From the NCBI GenBank assembly GCA_010356995.1, contig ML996708.1:248001-312000 (forward strand): a stretch of 64,000 nt of DNA. The letters run 5' to 3'. Origin of the DNA: Trichodelitschia bisporula (Eukaryota; Ascomycota; Dothideomycetes; Phaeotrichales; Phaeotrichaceae). Made by a program: the position numbers and the translations under genes. The notes beneath the pieces were generated by a model. The model had not been told where the DNA came from. It ran no database searches and saw only the letters and a program-made list of their open reading frames with translations. Each line of letters starts with the position of its first letter. Position 1 is the stretch's first letter. Below, one piece after another: positions 45,961 to 57,674 of this stretch.

Positions 45961-48128
45961 CGTGAGCTGAGGGTGTACTATCTGTTTCCGTTGCAGGTGA
46001 AGAAAGCAATCGCAGATCGGCGCGTGTAAGATGTGAGAGATGGGGTGGACAGTCTGGTTGAGGAAGGAGAAGCGATGTTCTGTCACTTGAATAGCTCAAG
46101 GGATGTTGATGCGCCGGCAAATCCCCGGAGCGGAAGCACAAGGTCTGTGCGCAGCTGCATGAATAGCGCGTTGCTGTGCTCCATTTTGGTGTTTGGTGGT
46201 CCAGCTCAACCCCACCACTTGGCCAGGCACGACATTCCGTACACAGCAGTATATAGAGCGGGGTCGAGCAGTACATCTCACGGTGTTTGGTCTCGACTCT
46301 TTCAGCATCAAACAGAGTAGGGTGGGCTCTATCCTAGGACTGCAATTATCCTGTCTTCGACGGCCCTCACGATCTTTTCTACTGGTACAGCATCCGGCTT
46401 CTACCTCGTTTCCCCCGCTTCACGTGGAGTCCAAGAACGCTCTCACAACCATGTGGATGTACATCCGTAAACCCGCACTTTCAAGCAGTTTGGTATACTC
46501 GCTCAGCGGTAGGGTTCTCTTCTCTATTCCCGTCTTCTCTCTACTTCTCTCACAAAACTACGGTATCTGTATGGCAGAGCTTGTTTGTGTGTTGCACTTC
46601 TTCAGAGACACTCCGACCTTGATGTTCTCATCCGGACCTCTCCTTCGAGAGAAGATCGCCTTTCACTCGATCGATAAACTGAGTCGGGTTAATGGAGCCA
46701 ATTCTAACCACTTATTGCTGCATGCCCTTCGTCCATTGGGCTGCCTAAAATACTATGTCCAAGCACCGAGCTGGCCCATCAGGGTTGATATAGCGAGCAA
46801 AAAGTACCCCGTGGAGAAATCCGACGCAACCGATGGCGGAGAACCGTTGCCGCACCGGGGCATGATAAAGATCGCGCAATTCCGGCCCCCCTCCGAAGTT
46901 CGTCCAGGTGGAAAGTGTAAATGTTCGGTTGCAGATAGGGAGGACTGGAGATAAGCCCATTCAGATAAGGTTATCCAGAGAGATCACTGGCGACAAATTG
47001 GCTGATCGCAGAGATCCCCGTATCGAACACAAGAGCGCCGGCCTCAAGGTGTGGCTCAGCAGAGTGGCTCATGTGTTGGTTGGCTGAGCAATAATGGCGG
47101 AGCAGGCCGACGTCATGGGGTCGGACCGCGGGAGTTGTGCGCAAGCGCCTGCGGCCTAGGCTCGGACATGGGGGAGCTCCTGATAGTGGGGGAAGGGTTA
47201 TGCAGGCGGTCGCGCTTCTCCGCAGCGAGGGTGTGAGGGCTGGTGCAAGGCACTCACCACGGGAACGGCATGTGAGTGGATCAACAGGCTCGAGGGGTAC
47301 ACCTTATGACGCCGGGCTTGCAGCATGCGCGAAGGGTTGGGTGAGAGGTGACTCCGGCGGGGAGGATCAACACCGCAGTCCTTCAGACCGCAGTCCAAAA
47401 GTATCCATCGATGAAGGCCACCAATACACGTATCATGTTCTGCGCTCGCTACTTGCAGGTTACCACCTAGATGTCAGTTACGCCATAGCAAGCCGCAAGC
47501 CTCCAAGCTGGTTGCATCATTACAAGAGAAACAAAGATGTTACGAGGAACAGCTTGGCCGAAGCCATTTGGCTGCGTAATCGAGGAGGCCTCGTGAGCTC
47601 TTATCGGGAAGCGCCCTGGTAATTCCAGCTCCGGAAACCTCCTCTCATAGCTTCCGGCTTTGTTTGGCTCAGGATTCCAAGGTAAGCCGCAATCTGGGGA
47701 GTCCGTCATCTCGTAGGCAAGGCATTCACTCAGCCTAAGCTTTGTCCCCACGCCCTTTGTTCTTTTAACACCGCAAAGCCCTCCGCCACTGCCACAGCTG
47801 AATCACAGCTTCCCGTCATAAACTGTGACTCAAACTCCTGACCCAACACCCATCCACAACTCATCTCACCTGCTATTAAACACCTGCTCCACCTAGCATC
47901 ATCTTCTCAACTCACCCAGCATCTGCCTGTGACTAATCCACACACTCAAGCCAACTCTATCTCCCTTCATAAACTCATCACTCGCCTCTATCGTCCCTTT
48001 CATCGGAACACAACCCTCGTCATCTTCCGGGCTCCGGTTCATCACCGCCTCAAGATCCATCTGCCCCGTCTTGCGTAACCTAGTCCGTCTTCATCAATCT
48101 CCAGTCATCCCAACCAGCTTCTTTCGTT
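45961..48128. other. Intergenic region upstream of arp8
   Basis: 2.2 kb without a supported gene. A 253-codon plus-strand frame at 46193-46954 and a 161-codon frame at 47137-47622 have no recognisable domain or conserved-looking composition. The last 350 bp before 48129 is C/A-rich, as in fungal promoters and leaders. Confidence 0.5.
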
Positions 48129-48735
48129 ATGGCGCCACCGTCCAGCTTCTCCGCCCACGATATCCGGGGACCTTCCGTCGATTATAAGCGCGCAACTGAG
48201 AGCAAGCACAAGTGGCACAATGGCGAGGTCTGGGGACCTGGCCGATCGAAGGGCTCCCATGGCCGGCCGGTGCGGATGAAGTCAAAGTAAGTGGGTCCTG
48301 GACTGCTCTCCCCTAGGGACTGGCGGGCCCGCTGAGAGCGTTTCATGTTTGGAGCATGGAACTAAAGAGTGCAGGCTCCCGCGGTCGAACAAGGAACTCG
48401 GCGTCCATGAGGCCAAAACGGTGCAGCGTCACGAAATAATCGATGAGACACTCGCACCCAGCGATTCCTCGTGCGACGAGGAGCCGATCGAGCCTTCCGC
48501 CGCACCAGACGTCGATATTGTGTATTCGTTCGACAAGGCTGGGCCAAGCCACGGCAGCCAGATCCTGACACTTGCGCTTGAGAGGGCCGTTGAGCGCTTT
48601 GAGGATAACCAGACCGATAAGATTGTCAAGGAGGAGTACGAAATCTTGGACTACGATGGCGAACCCGTGCGCTCTCCCCCGAAGAAGGCTCAGATGCACA
48701 TTGTCAGCGAAGAGGCCGACTACGAGTTCGTCTGA
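48129..48735 (+). CDS. Small hypothetical protein
   Basis: Two exons are inferred: 48129-48286 and 48375-48735. The 88-nt phase-2 intron runs GTAAGT...GTGCAG, and the product is 172 aa. I do not recognise the family. The N-terminal third is basic and Gly/His-rich (KHKWHNGEVWGPGRSKGSHG, then RPVRMKSK). The C-terminal two-thirds is acidic and predicted largely helical or disordered (ALERAVERFEDNQTDKIVKE). No signal peptide or membrane segment is visible. A good start context (GTTATGGCGCC) and an intron that removes a frame break support it as a real gene. The upstream leader is C/A-rich. Confidence 0.7.
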
Positions 48736-49854
48736 TCTCGCCATTATTTCGTGCTTCCGGAGTGACTGGATGGGGGGCGCTTGAGGTGTTAATTGGCGAT
48801 ATGAGCATTTGTTTCCTGTCAGCATACCCATTACCTCCGACTTGAAGCAGATTTCATCTGTGTCAACGGCCGGTGTGTTTCTTCTGATACCGTAGATACC
48901 TTTGCATTTTAATAGTCGTTCTTGGGAACAGATACCCGTCCTTGACGGTTTCGAGGATGATTGGTGGGTATTGCAGCTTACGTAGTCTTTGATAAGCAAT
49001 TTGCATTGTTACCCGTCTTTCATGGCTGCTGGCGCGGCATCTGGACGTTTGTGTGCCTGAAAGAGAAGGTGCTCTTGTCTCCATGAGGGTTCGGTGATGC
49101 TCAAGAATACTTCGGCTGCCAAAAAAAAAGGATAGACGCCCTTCTGTTTAGACGACGATGACAGCTTCTTGCAATACGTTGCACATTGAGTATACGTATC
49201 TGACGTTGTTTGAGCGTTATTTGGATGAACGTTAAAGGAAATTTCACCGGCCCCCGCTGGTGGTGGGAGGGGCAAAGGCTCCCGCGATTGCGTCTTTTTG
49301 CTAAGCGAACATGCGACTTGCACTGTTTCGGACAGCCATCACGAATGAGAGCATGGTACACTTCACCCATCGCGACTGTTATTAGCTGGATGGGCGGGAG
49401 TGTCAGCGGGGGGAAACACAGAGGGCGTCACAGAGTGAAGTGTGCGGCAATGCAGCTCAGTCGCGAGCTGGGGGCCAGGTGAATGGTGAGTGGATCACAA
49501 GGCGATGAGGAGCAGCAGACAAGCCCCCTTCCAACCCCCCCCCACCCCGGGCTCCGACAGGCCCAGGGCTCAGGGTTTCTTTACCACCAGTTCTCATTGA
49601 TGTCATGGAATCCGCGCCGAAGGTGTGACGCGCAATAATAATAGCAGAATCATAAGTTGACTTCATCCCCGGATTCCTTCTGTTCAGTTTTGCATCTTGA
49701 GGCAATCATTCTCCCTGCCAATTTGTAACTGACAACAACAACAACAACAACACTCCTACAGACTACAGATCAGCCCTTGTTTGCCTCTCAACCTCTTCGT
49801 CCCGCTCCTACCCCGAACCTCTTATCTCCCCTCGTCTCTCAAGTCGGCGTCGTC
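48736..49854. other. Intergenic region, hypothetical protein to esterase
   Basis: 1.1 kb without a supported gene. The final 100 bp contains CAACAACAA repeats typical of a fungal 5' leader before the esterase ATG. Confidence 0.5.
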
Positions 49855-50979
49855 ATGTCTTCCACCAGCCAGGCGACCCTCACCAATGAACAGCCGCTCC
49901 CACGGCCGCGATGGATACTACACATTCAAGCACAGTTTTGGCGTATGCTCATGGGCATTGGCATGCTCATGCACCGCCTGGCACCTCCTCGCCCACCGAA
50001 GCCTAACTTCGTCCGCAAGATACCCACCACCATTGCAGCTCGTCAAGGCCATATCCTTCTCCATTTCTACACCCCCAAAGACTACGGCGTCGGTCGACAG
50101 TTGAATGGACACCGGTATCCTGTAGTGGTCAATTTTCACGGCGGAGGCTTCACCCTTGGCAAGGCTACGGACGACGCGCGGTGGTGCAAGACTGTCGTGG
50201 ACGAAGTCAACGCCGTTGTAGTATCCGTGGACTATCGTCTGGCACCCGAGCATCCCTTCCCCACGGCTGTCGAGGATGGAGCAGACGCCATATTGTACCT
50301 GGCCGAGCATGCCCGCGAGCTCAATCTGGACCTCGACAAGATTGCTGTCAGTGGCTTCTCCTCCGGAGCCAACATGTGCTTCACTGTCCCGCTTCGTCTA
50401 CAAGAGGAGCTCTTCAACGAGATCAGCGATGAAGAGGCACGTCGCTTGAGCGTGATCCAAATGAGACGGCCTCCGCTCCAAAAGGCCTTCAGTAATGGCC
50501 GTCTGCTTGTTCGTGTCCAGCGTGAGATTAGCATCAAAGCTATCGTTTCGTGGTACCCCCCGACGGACTACACGCACACCCGGGAGCAGCGCCGCGCCAC
50601 TTGCACCCGTCTCGACCAGCAGCTGCCCGCTATCTTCACAAATCTCTTCGACGAGTCCTATCTCCAACCGCCAACACTGGACATGGCAAACCCATACCTG
50701 AGTCCAGGCGTTGCGCCCGACTACATGCTTGCAGGTCTGCCACAGGAGATTATCATCATTGCCTGCGAGTGGGATATGCTTGTTGCCGAGGCGGAGAGGT
50801 TTTCTCAAAGGCTTCAGCAGGATCTAGGGAAGTCGGTACGCTTCCGCGTCGTCCCTGGTGTGCCTCATGGGTGGGACAAGGCCCCCAACCCCCTTCGCGT
50901 TACCCCTGGGGTTCAGACACACTATCTGGAGGCGTGCCGAGAGCTCAAGCGGTGCCTGAATGGTTCGTCAGACGCTTGA
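49855..50979 (+). CDS. Alpha/beta-hydrolase, hormone-sensitive-lipase (HSL) family esterase
   Basis: Single exon, 374 aa, starting at the first ATG (49855). The frame is open further upstream but without an ATG. Family motifs: oxyanion-hole HGGG at 95-98, the VDYRLAPEHPFP box at about 125-136, nucleophile elbow GFSSG at 167-171 (Ser169), acid Asp in CEWDML and His in VPHGWD. These define the HSL (bacterial type IV) lipase/esterase group, which hydrolyses short- to medium-chain or arylated esters. A hydrophobic stretch near residues 23-45 (WRMLMGIGMLMHRL) could be a membrane contact. There is no clear secretion signal, so it is probably cytosolic or membrane-associated. The substrate cannot be inferred from sequence. 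The upstream CAA-rich leader is typical of a well-expressed fungal gene. Confidence 0.92.
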   Translation: MSSTSQATLTNEQPLPRPRWILHIQAQFWRMLMGIGMLMHRLAPPRPPKPNFVRKIPTTIAARQGHILLHFYTPKDYGVGRQLNGHRYPVVVNFHGGGFTLGKATDDARWCKTVVDEVNAVVVSVDYRLAPEHPFPTAVEDGADAILYLAEHARELNLDLDKIAVSGFSSGANMCFTVPLRLQEELFNEISDEEARRLSVIQMRRPPLQKAFSNGRLLVRVQREISIKAIVSWYPPTDYTHTREQRRATCTRLDQQLPAIFTNLFDESYLQPPTLDMANPYLSPGVAPDYMLAGLPQEIIIIACEWDMLVAEAERFSQRLQQDLGKSVRFRVVPGVPHGWDKAPNPLRVTPGVQTHYLEACRELKRCLNGSSDA

Positions 50980-51732
50980 GAGCATTGAAGCTAGGAAGTC
51001 GTATTTGGGACATATTGGCGTCTAGATTGATGGTTGATTTCGCGCACAAAAGGCAATGGGCCCCGGCGTTCTGCGTTTTCAGATGGAACGGATGCATTGC
51101 CACGCTTCTGAAAATGATTATCGTTTTGTCCTCTAGGTGGTAAAGAAGCATGTAGACATCCAAAGGTGTTTCAACATATTACCAACCGTTTCAGAGTCTC
51201 ACGATAGTTGCCCGTGGAGTTACCGAAGCAGAGAAAGCTGTCAACATAAGACGATGGCTTTTGATGTAAAGGTCAGCACGGGTTACATATGAGCTGGTAT
51301 GACCGATTTGGTATTGTTGATCGGCATTAGTAATGTGCTATGACGACAGACCGATGTAAAACTAATCGGACTAACGCTTCGTCCGCGCCCTTCAGAATAC
51401 ACGACGTTCATTGATTCAGCGCTGTCGGACAGAAGATTATTCCCGAATGCTTAGATGTGATGAGGTTTGTCAGCCGCATGTCAACTGGGGAAGGAGCTAT
51501 GGCGCAATTCGGAGTTCGAACCTCTTGACGTCGGCATAGCGCGCTCTAGTTCTAGTATTTAGTCTTTTTATCCCCCCCCGCTTTTGATCTAACCAAGCTC
51601 CCGTTGCTAAAGCCTCATCCAGCCATTGTGAATTCGTATTGCGACTAGACGTACACAGCATATCCAACGATACCCACTTCGGGCTTCGCGAACTACCATC
51701 GCATCAAGTTCATACTCGCTACACCGGAAATC
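50980..51732. other. Intergenic region, esterase to CmcJ/AsaB-like gene
   Basis: About 750 bp with no supported gene. It contains the promoter and leader of the gene starting at 51733; a C-run precedes that gene at about 51571-51580. Confidence 0.5.
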
Positions 51733-52653
51733 ATGACGACGGCAGTCTTCAAGTATCTGGACCCCGCGTCTTACACCTACATCGCCGAGACCGGCGAGGC
51801 GCCTTGGACCAAGGTCGACGGTGGAGGCACTTCCTTCAAGCTGATCGACAAGGAAGCGCAAGTTAAGAACATCCGCGGCCGGGAGGACCAGTTCACCACC
51901 GACACGAGCGGCTTCGCCATCCACAAGTCCATTGCTACGGAGAAGTCGTTCCGCGACGAGAAGGCCGTCCGCGAAAGCTACTATCCCGAAGTAGAGGCGC
52001 TGCTCCGCGAGAAACTTCCTGGCGTCAAGAAGGTCATCATTTTTGACCACACCATCCGCCGCCGCGAGAAGGGTGCGCCCCGTGGACCAGTGCAGCAGGT
52101 GCATGTGGACCAGACGCAGGCTGCGGCTGAGAAGCGCGTATTTCGTCATATCCCTGAAGAGGAGGCGAAAGAGCTTGCAAAGGGCCGCTTCCAGATTATC
52201 AACGTCTGGCGACCCATTGAGAACCCGGCGTCTGACTTCCCCCTTGCCGTCATCGACTGGCGGACGACTACCGAGTCCGACTTCGTCCCCATCACCTTGT
52301 TGTACCCCAAGCCCAAGGACGTGGATGCGAATGGGCAGCTGGTTGATGACCGCGGAAGGGAGGCTCTGCCTGATCCGAATGTCGCGAGGGATTCGACGGA
52401 GGGATACGAGGCAAAGGGCGTGACGATGGGTGTTCTTCCCAACAACAACCATAAGTTCTACTACGTGAAGGACATGACACCTGAGGAGGCCTTGTTCATC
52501 AAATGTTCGGACTCGCGCGGCCAGGGCCTGCCGCAGGGAGTTGACGGGATTGCGAGATGTACACCACATACAGCTTTCGTCGATCCCCAGACCCCGGCCG
52601 ATGCTCCCGGTCGACAGAGTATCGAGGTTCGTTGCCTGGTATTCTACGAGTAG
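51733..52653 (+). CDS. CmcJ/AsaB-like (GA4-desaturase family) oxygenase
   Basis: Single exon, 306 aa. The sequence follows the fungal CmcJ/NvfI/AsaB family: VHVDQTQAAAEKR, GRFQIINVWRPIENPASDFP, LAVIDWRTT, the HKFYYVKDMTPEEALFIKC block with the following DS, CTPHTAFVDP and a terminal RQSIEVRCLVFYE. A candidate Fe(II) triad is His124, Asp126 and His279, as in 2-oxoglutarate-dependent oxygenases. Members hydroxylate or desaturate small molecules, and many lie in secondary-metabolite clusters (for example AsaB in aspergillic acid synthesis). No NRPS, PKS or terpene gene is nearby, so a stand-alone function is as likely. Start at 51733 (ATCATGACG). It ends 245 bp from the convergent NC2-beta gene. 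Confidence 0.9.
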   Translation: MTTAVFKYLDPASYTYIAETGEAPWTKVDGGGTSFKLIDKEAQVKNIRGREDQFTTDTSGFAIHKSIATEKSFRDEKAVRESYYPEVEALLREKLPGVKKVIIFDHTIRRREKGAPRGPVQQVHVDQTQAAAEKRVFRHIPEEEAKELAKGRFQIINVWRPIENPASDFPLAVIDWRTTTESDFVPITLLYPKPKDVDANGQLVDDRGREALPDPNVARDSTEGYEAKGVTMGVLPNNNHKFYYVKDMTPEEALFIKCSDSRGQGLPQGVDGIARCTPHTAFVDPQTPADAPGRQSIEVRCLVFYE

Positions 52654-52898
52654 ACGTTGTGCTTTTTATATAGCCGTTTTCGGACTGTAGTGTAGAGTGG
52701 GCGCAGTGAACATAGGTCATTAGTCAATGCGATGATGTATTTTTCCCCTACGCATAAGCTTCTACGCCGGGGATATCGTACGTCCAATCAAACCGGCACA
52801 GGACGGCGCTGGCCGAAACATCCTGAGCTACTTAAACGCCTTGCACCGCCATACGTCGTTACATCAGCATCCCCGCTAAAGGTCGCGTACATAAGCTC

Positions 52899-53644
52899 TC
52901 ATGGCGCCGCATTGAACTTGTTGGTAGCTGACCGAAAGAGCTCCTCCTGCTGCCGAATGAGCTCCTCTTCCGTGAGGCCGCTCTTCTCGATCTTGCTTTG
53001 CTTCTTCTCGCGCGTCTGTACCAGTGATTAGCCTGGGTCGCTTGTACGGCTGCGGGTCTCCTTACCACCTGCTGAGTCTTGTGCTCGTGCGCAACCTTCA
53101 TAATCTCGGGGATGTAGTCGGGATAGCCGAGTTGGTCCAGAGCGGCGGTGACATGCTCACAGGCGATCGTCTTCTTCGCTTCCTTCTCTGCGATCTCGTT
53201 GGCCTCAGAGGATATCAGAGTGATGAATTCCACGCAGCATTCGATCAGGAGGTCGCGTGTCTCCCGCGCAAAGGTGATCCCGTTGTCGTGCGACAGGATT
53301 TCGGTGATGATTTTGCCTACGGTCGCTGCCGGAATATTAGTGTTCCTGGACTTCGGCATTGTAGAGTGTGCGTAGGGAATGGAGCTAAACAAGAGAGCGG
53401 AGGCAGATATTCGAAGAGTGTCGCATTATGAACAATATGATAGAGCTTGGCTTAGAGGATAGGATGGAGCTTGGCGTAGTGAAACTGAGGATAGCGTGAA
53501 CATACCCTTGGGCAGTGAAAGGTCATCATTGTCTGCATGTCGAGTGAATGTTAGCGAAGCAACAGAGGAGGGAGTGAATGTGTAGGAGCATCCGCTCACG
53601 CTGGATGGGAGAAGTCACTCACTTCCAAACTCGCGATCAGACAT
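52899..53644 (-). CDS. ncb2: Negative cofactor 2 beta (Dr1/NC2-beta)
   Basis: Four exons on the minus strand: 53644-53623, 53532-53506, 53325-53066 and 53015-52899, giving 141 aa. The first two exons are only 22 and 27 nt but rebuild the family start (MSDREFG, then NNDDLSLPK) before ATVGKIITEIL. The histone fold continues through LLIECCVEFITLISSEANEI, then EKEAKKTIACEHV and ALDQLGYPDY. The C-terminal helix has TREKKQSKIEKSGLTEEEL and QQEELFRSAT. NC2-beta pairs with NC2-alpha through histone folds and clamps TBP on promoters, blocking TFIIA/TFIIB in the nucleus. Introns are 90, 180 and 50 nt. A Met at 53359 within intron 2 opens a longer-looking frame (MPKSRNTNIPA), but that start would lose the conserved N-terminus, so I prefer 53644. 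Confidence 0.93.
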
Positions 53645-54770
53645 CACGAGGGGCTTTGGCGCGTGATGGAGATGGGTTGTGACGGGATAATGCGTCCGAT
53701 GTTGAAGGCCATATCGCGAGGCGTGGAGGTGGCAGGCGGAGACCTTTAAGTTCCTCAACCTCTCAAGCGGGGAGATCTCTTAGGACTAACTTCTGGGTCC
53801 GTGCACATCCTTGGCACCTAAATGCACGGGCCCACGTCAGGAACCTTAAAAATGGCGTCGCGAAATTTGCGTTTCCTCCCATCTTTCCAACATCACAACC
53901 CCTTCCCCGAGTAGAGCCTCCAACTCTCTTTCTACTGTGCTCTCGGGTCGCGCAACTCACTACGTGTGCTGTTCCATGTGCAGAGCCAACTTGGATTTGC
54001 AGTTGTCGGTGTAATCTAACTTGCGCTCCAGGCTCTGTTGGGTCCGTCGATATCATGGTATGTCGCACACATTCTCTTCTCCCCTTTGCACTTCAATGAT
54101 GATTATTCGTGTCGCCCCTATCTTAAATGGCTTTTAGCTATGTGGTGATTGACTTGCCCGCCAAAGGCATTATCTGAACAACCTTACCTACATTCTCTCT
54201 CATTGTTGTCATGAGCTCCGCTGACTTCTGAGAAGGAAATTCTCCTGTTTTTGTAGTACTCTATCACCAAACCTTTGAGTCACTTTTGCGGTCATATACT
54301 TATGTTCCTGTCACTACGGCCACGGTAGGTACGGTGCTTTACAAGGTGGTTGGACGACGACCAGGTACACGCTCAGCACCCCAAAATGTGATCCTCGGTC
54401 GGTACACAGAAACTTTTTTGTGGGAAGACAATTGCTGGACGGCGGCAAAGGGAAGAGATTCTTTGCATTGACGTAGAACAAATGCCGATGTTTATCTTGA
54501 GCCTTCCGACTGTCAGATTCGTGAGCGAGACACTAAACCCAGTTTTCTGGCGTGCTCTAATGGTATGTCCGTCGTCTTTCTTTTTCTTTTCACATGATGC
54601 AACAAAACATTCCATGCTAAGACTGAAGACCTTGCGTCTAATGCTGGACAAAAAGTTGAGCTTTTCATCTTTCGACTGACTTCAATTACTCAGCTTCTAT
54701 TGCATATAGTTTGCTTATGGCACTGCTAACTTTGCGCAGAATTTACCATAGCCTCGTGAATACTCCGAAA
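53645..54770. other. Intergenic region, NC2-beta to SDR
   Basis: About 1.1 kb with no supported gene. It holds the NC2-beta promoter on the left and the 3' flank of the SDR gene on the right. Confidence 0.5.
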
Positions 54771-55702
54771 CTAGGACTCTTGGAACGCCGAAAGAGCTGG
54801 GTCATTCCAGCTGTGAGGTTAGGTGTCAGCAGCTGGCTAGTAGCGCGTTTGAGCGATGTATACCTGATGAACCGCCCACTCAGGTCCCGGGGCGCATCTA
54901 GGACCAGCTTCGCCATGACGTGACCTGGCTGCTCCGGGCGTAGCAATTGGTTACTCGACTTAAGGTTGAAGAATTTCTGCACTTCCTCGGAATCCATGGA
55001 TTTGTGGTGGAATTCTCTCAGGTCTTGCTGCATCGCAGTGTCGACGACACCGGGTCTAATGGAGATGCTGGTGACGTCAGGCTCCTCAGACGCGAGAGTA
55101 AGGGTAAGGTGGTTCATGGCAGCCTTTGAGGCTCCGTACGGTCCCCAGCCTACATAAGCCCCGGTCGCAGCGCCTGACGACGTGAAGACGATCCTGCCCT
55201 TTGAAACGCGTAGATCGGGTAACGCGGCCTTGACCTTGGGTGTGTTAGCGGAGGGGTACTTCGTAGACCAAATGCAATATCGTTTATCGCTCACAATAGC
55301 CACGGCTGAGAAGAAATTTGTGTCAAACCCTGCTCGCCAGTCTTCTGCTGATGAATCCGCTATCCTTTTGACTGGGCTGAGCGTGCCATGGTTAACCACC
55401 AGTCCGTCAAGCTGGTTCCAGGTTGACTTTGCAAGGTCCACTGCCTTCTTTCCCAGGGAGAAATCGGAAAAGTCCCCAGCCAACGGCGCAACCTGGTTCG
55501 GATATTTGCGCTCCAGTTCCTCAAGCGGCTGCTTGGTGCGTGCAACGACGACAAGTCGGTTCTGCTTCTGAAGAAGGTATTCGGCGATGGCCAAACCAAT
55601 ACCTGAAGCTAATCAGCCCGAAGTGCCGGAATAGGAGTCCAATAGGTAGATCTGACCTCTTGAAGCACCCGTGACGATTATCACCTTTCCCTGTGCTGCC
55701 AT
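54771..55702 (-). CDS. Short-chain dehydrogenase/reductase (SDR)
   Basis: Four exons on the minus strand: 55702-55657, 55602-55295, 55234-54864 and 54810-54771, giving 254 aa. The cofactor motif TGASRGIG (residues 11-18) is split by intron 1. NHG (NAG equivalent), FTSSGAATGAY with the catalytic Ser, YGASKAAMNHL (YxxxK) and SIRPGVVDTAM complete a classical NAD(P)-dependent SDR, close to fungal proteins related to yeast YIR035C/sepiapterin reductase. The last intron restores the typical C-terminus GRFISWNDPALSAFQES. Without it the frame runs on to an unrelated tail. Intron 2 (60 nt, GTGAGC...GCTAACACACCCAAG) is a multiple of three without stops, but conserved spacing (FFSAVAI-VKAALPDLR) supports its removal. 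The substrate is unknown. It is divergent from the FAD oxidoreductase gene, with 492 bp between starts. Confidence 0.92.
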
Positions 55703-56194
55703 GGCGTCGAATGATAAGAAACGAGCTGTGCAAGTGTTTGTAGCTTGGCTATACGGTTTTGTGGGCCGGGTAGTGGAATCTCTCGGCCTTTTAATAACCT
55801 TGCCGGACCTAGAAAAGTCCACTGTAAAATCCTTAGCTTACTACGTACAAAAATATACGGAGCAAGACTGGTTCTAGTCATCAAGCAAGCACGTTAGATC
55901 CGCAGGGCCGCGGGATCGGAGGTGACTCTGGCTGTGGCTTGGGACCTTCCCGTTCCCGGATTTTCTTGCGGGGAAGTGCAGATCGTCGGAATTATGCACA
56001 ACATAATTTTATGGTCTGTGCAGAGCGGATGGGCTGGTGAGATCATACGATATGTCTTGAACCAGGTGAAACTTCCCTTGAACTGTGGGCACCGAGTATC
56101 AGCTACTAGTACTAGTTCTAGCACTCCGCACGTCTGATCTCATCAACCATAGCAGCTCCTGCTTGCATTGTCCCAAAAAAAAGTCGGACCGAAC
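55703..56194. promoter_or_regulatory. Divergent intergenic region, SDR / FAD oxidoreductase
   Basis: About 490 bp between the divergent start codons of two oxidoreductase genes, so it carries both promoters and could co-regulate them. I see no named motif. Confidence 0.4.
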
Positions 56195-57674
56195 ATGGAG
56201 AATACCGTCATCATTGGTGGAGGCATCATCGGCTTCTCGACAGCCTTTTATCTCTCTGAATCTCCCCACACCGACGCTCGTACTATTCACGTGGTTGAAG
56301 TATCCCGGGAGCTTTTCAACTGCGCTTCTGGTCTCGCCGGAGGGTTTTTGGCCTCTGATTGTATGGAGCATTCCAATTTGAAAGCATTACCCCACTGATA
56401 CAATTCCAGGGTTCTCACCCTCCGTTTCCTCGTTGGGGGCTCTGTCCTTCCGATTGCACAAGGAACTCGCCGAGCAACACGAGGGACGGGAGAAATGGGG
56501 ATACTCCATGAGCACCGGCACGTCGCTTGAGTCGGAGGGTGGCGACGCTGAGAGTGCCGTTGGTGGAAGCGGCGAGGACTTCCTACGGAACGGGACGAGC
56601 CGTGCCAATGCCGCCGGGCTGCATGAGTTCAAGAGCGGCGAGGGACCGGCTTGGTTGACGAGAGCGGCTGACACAAGGCTGGAGGTCATCAGTCAGCCTG
56701 GTAGCGTTGCCCAAATGTACGCGTGCCACCTCATCCTCAGACCGCCACTGACCTGCATTTAAGAGATCCGAAACGTCTTTGCCAGTTTCTTCTCGAACAA
56801 TGTTCGTCAAGAGGTGTCCAGCTTCACCAGCCTGCCCAAGTAATCTCAGTCTCTCCGGATACGACTGGAGCGTTTGCGAGCGTCCGAATCCTTTCGGCCG
56901 ATGGAGTCGAGACGGATCGTGAGTCTCACCTCTTCTTGTGTTGCTGGTAGTAATGGCTTGCAGTCCCATGCACTCGCCTTGTGATAGCCGCTGGAGCTTG
57001 GACTCGGAAGGTTTTCGCCGGCCTCTTCCCTTCTGCCGAAGTCAATCTTCCTATTAGCGCCCTTGCTGGCCATTCAATACTTGTCAAGTCACCTCGATGG
57101 AGCAAAGAGCACGAAACAAGTGGCTGTCATGCCATTTTTGCCACGGACGTTAATGGCTTTTCGCCTGAAATATTCAGTAGACTTGGAGAAGAAGTCTACA
57201 TTGCCGGGTTGAACAGCAGCTCTATCCCACTCCCGGAACTACCGACGGACGTGGAAGCCCGGCCAGAAGCCATAGAAAAGCTGAAAGGTGTTGCTGCGAA
57301 GATGTTGGGGCTCTCTGATGATGAGAACGACATTCAGATTCTCCGCGAGGGTCTTGTAAGAAACTGGACAGAAATGATAGCCGTGCGAGGCTGACTATCT
57401 CAGTGTTTCCGTCCAGTCTGTTCCACCGGTCGGCCCGTTATTGCGCGTGTTCCCGACGAACAGCTTGGGGATATCAAAACTAGAGAGGGCACCCAAGGTG
57501 GTGTCTTCGTTGCTGCGGGCCATGGTGCTTGGGGTAAGCTGTAACACATCATTCTCAAACGGAATACTCATCTTCATAGGCATCTCCCACAGCCTTGGAA
57601 CAGGCAAACTGATGACCGAGTTGCTCGAAGGGCAAAAGCTCTCAGCTGACATCAAGCGTCTCACGACTTTCTGA
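56195..57674 (+). CDS. FAD-dependent oxidoreductase (DAO family)
   Basis: Six exons are inferred: 56195-56360, 56410-56716, 56764-56918, 56964-57355, 57404-57533 and 57580-57674. All introns are 45-49 nt, and the protein is 414 aa. The FAD dinucleotide-binding motif VIIGGGIIGFSTAFYLSES is at residues 5-23. ASGLAGGFLASDW, AQIDPKRLCQFLLEQC, RLVIAAGAWTRKV, GLCFRPVCSTGRPVI and VAAGHGAWGISHSLGTGKLM complete the DAO (D-amino-acid oxidase/glycine oxidase/sarcosine oxidase) fold. Fungal relatives oxidise amines or amino acids in cytosol or peroxisome. The C-terminus (RLTTF) is not a clear PTS1. The substrate is not predictable. Exon joins were chosen because each restores a conserved block, for example AQ-I-DPKRL across intron 2. 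Confidence 0.9.

Noticed and set aside
46193-46954. 253-codon plus-strand frame
   Set aside because: No motif, no plausible signal or intron structure; lies in the arp8 upstream region and looks like chance.
49777-49854. N-terminal extension of the esterase
   Set aside because: The extended frame begins with TTG, not ATG; 49855 is the first ATG.
53326-53392. Alternative NC2-beta start (MPKSRN or MFSSIP)
   Set aside because: These lie in the intron that separates the conserved MSDREFG/NNDDLSLPK exons from ATVGK; the spliced N-terminus fits the family much better.
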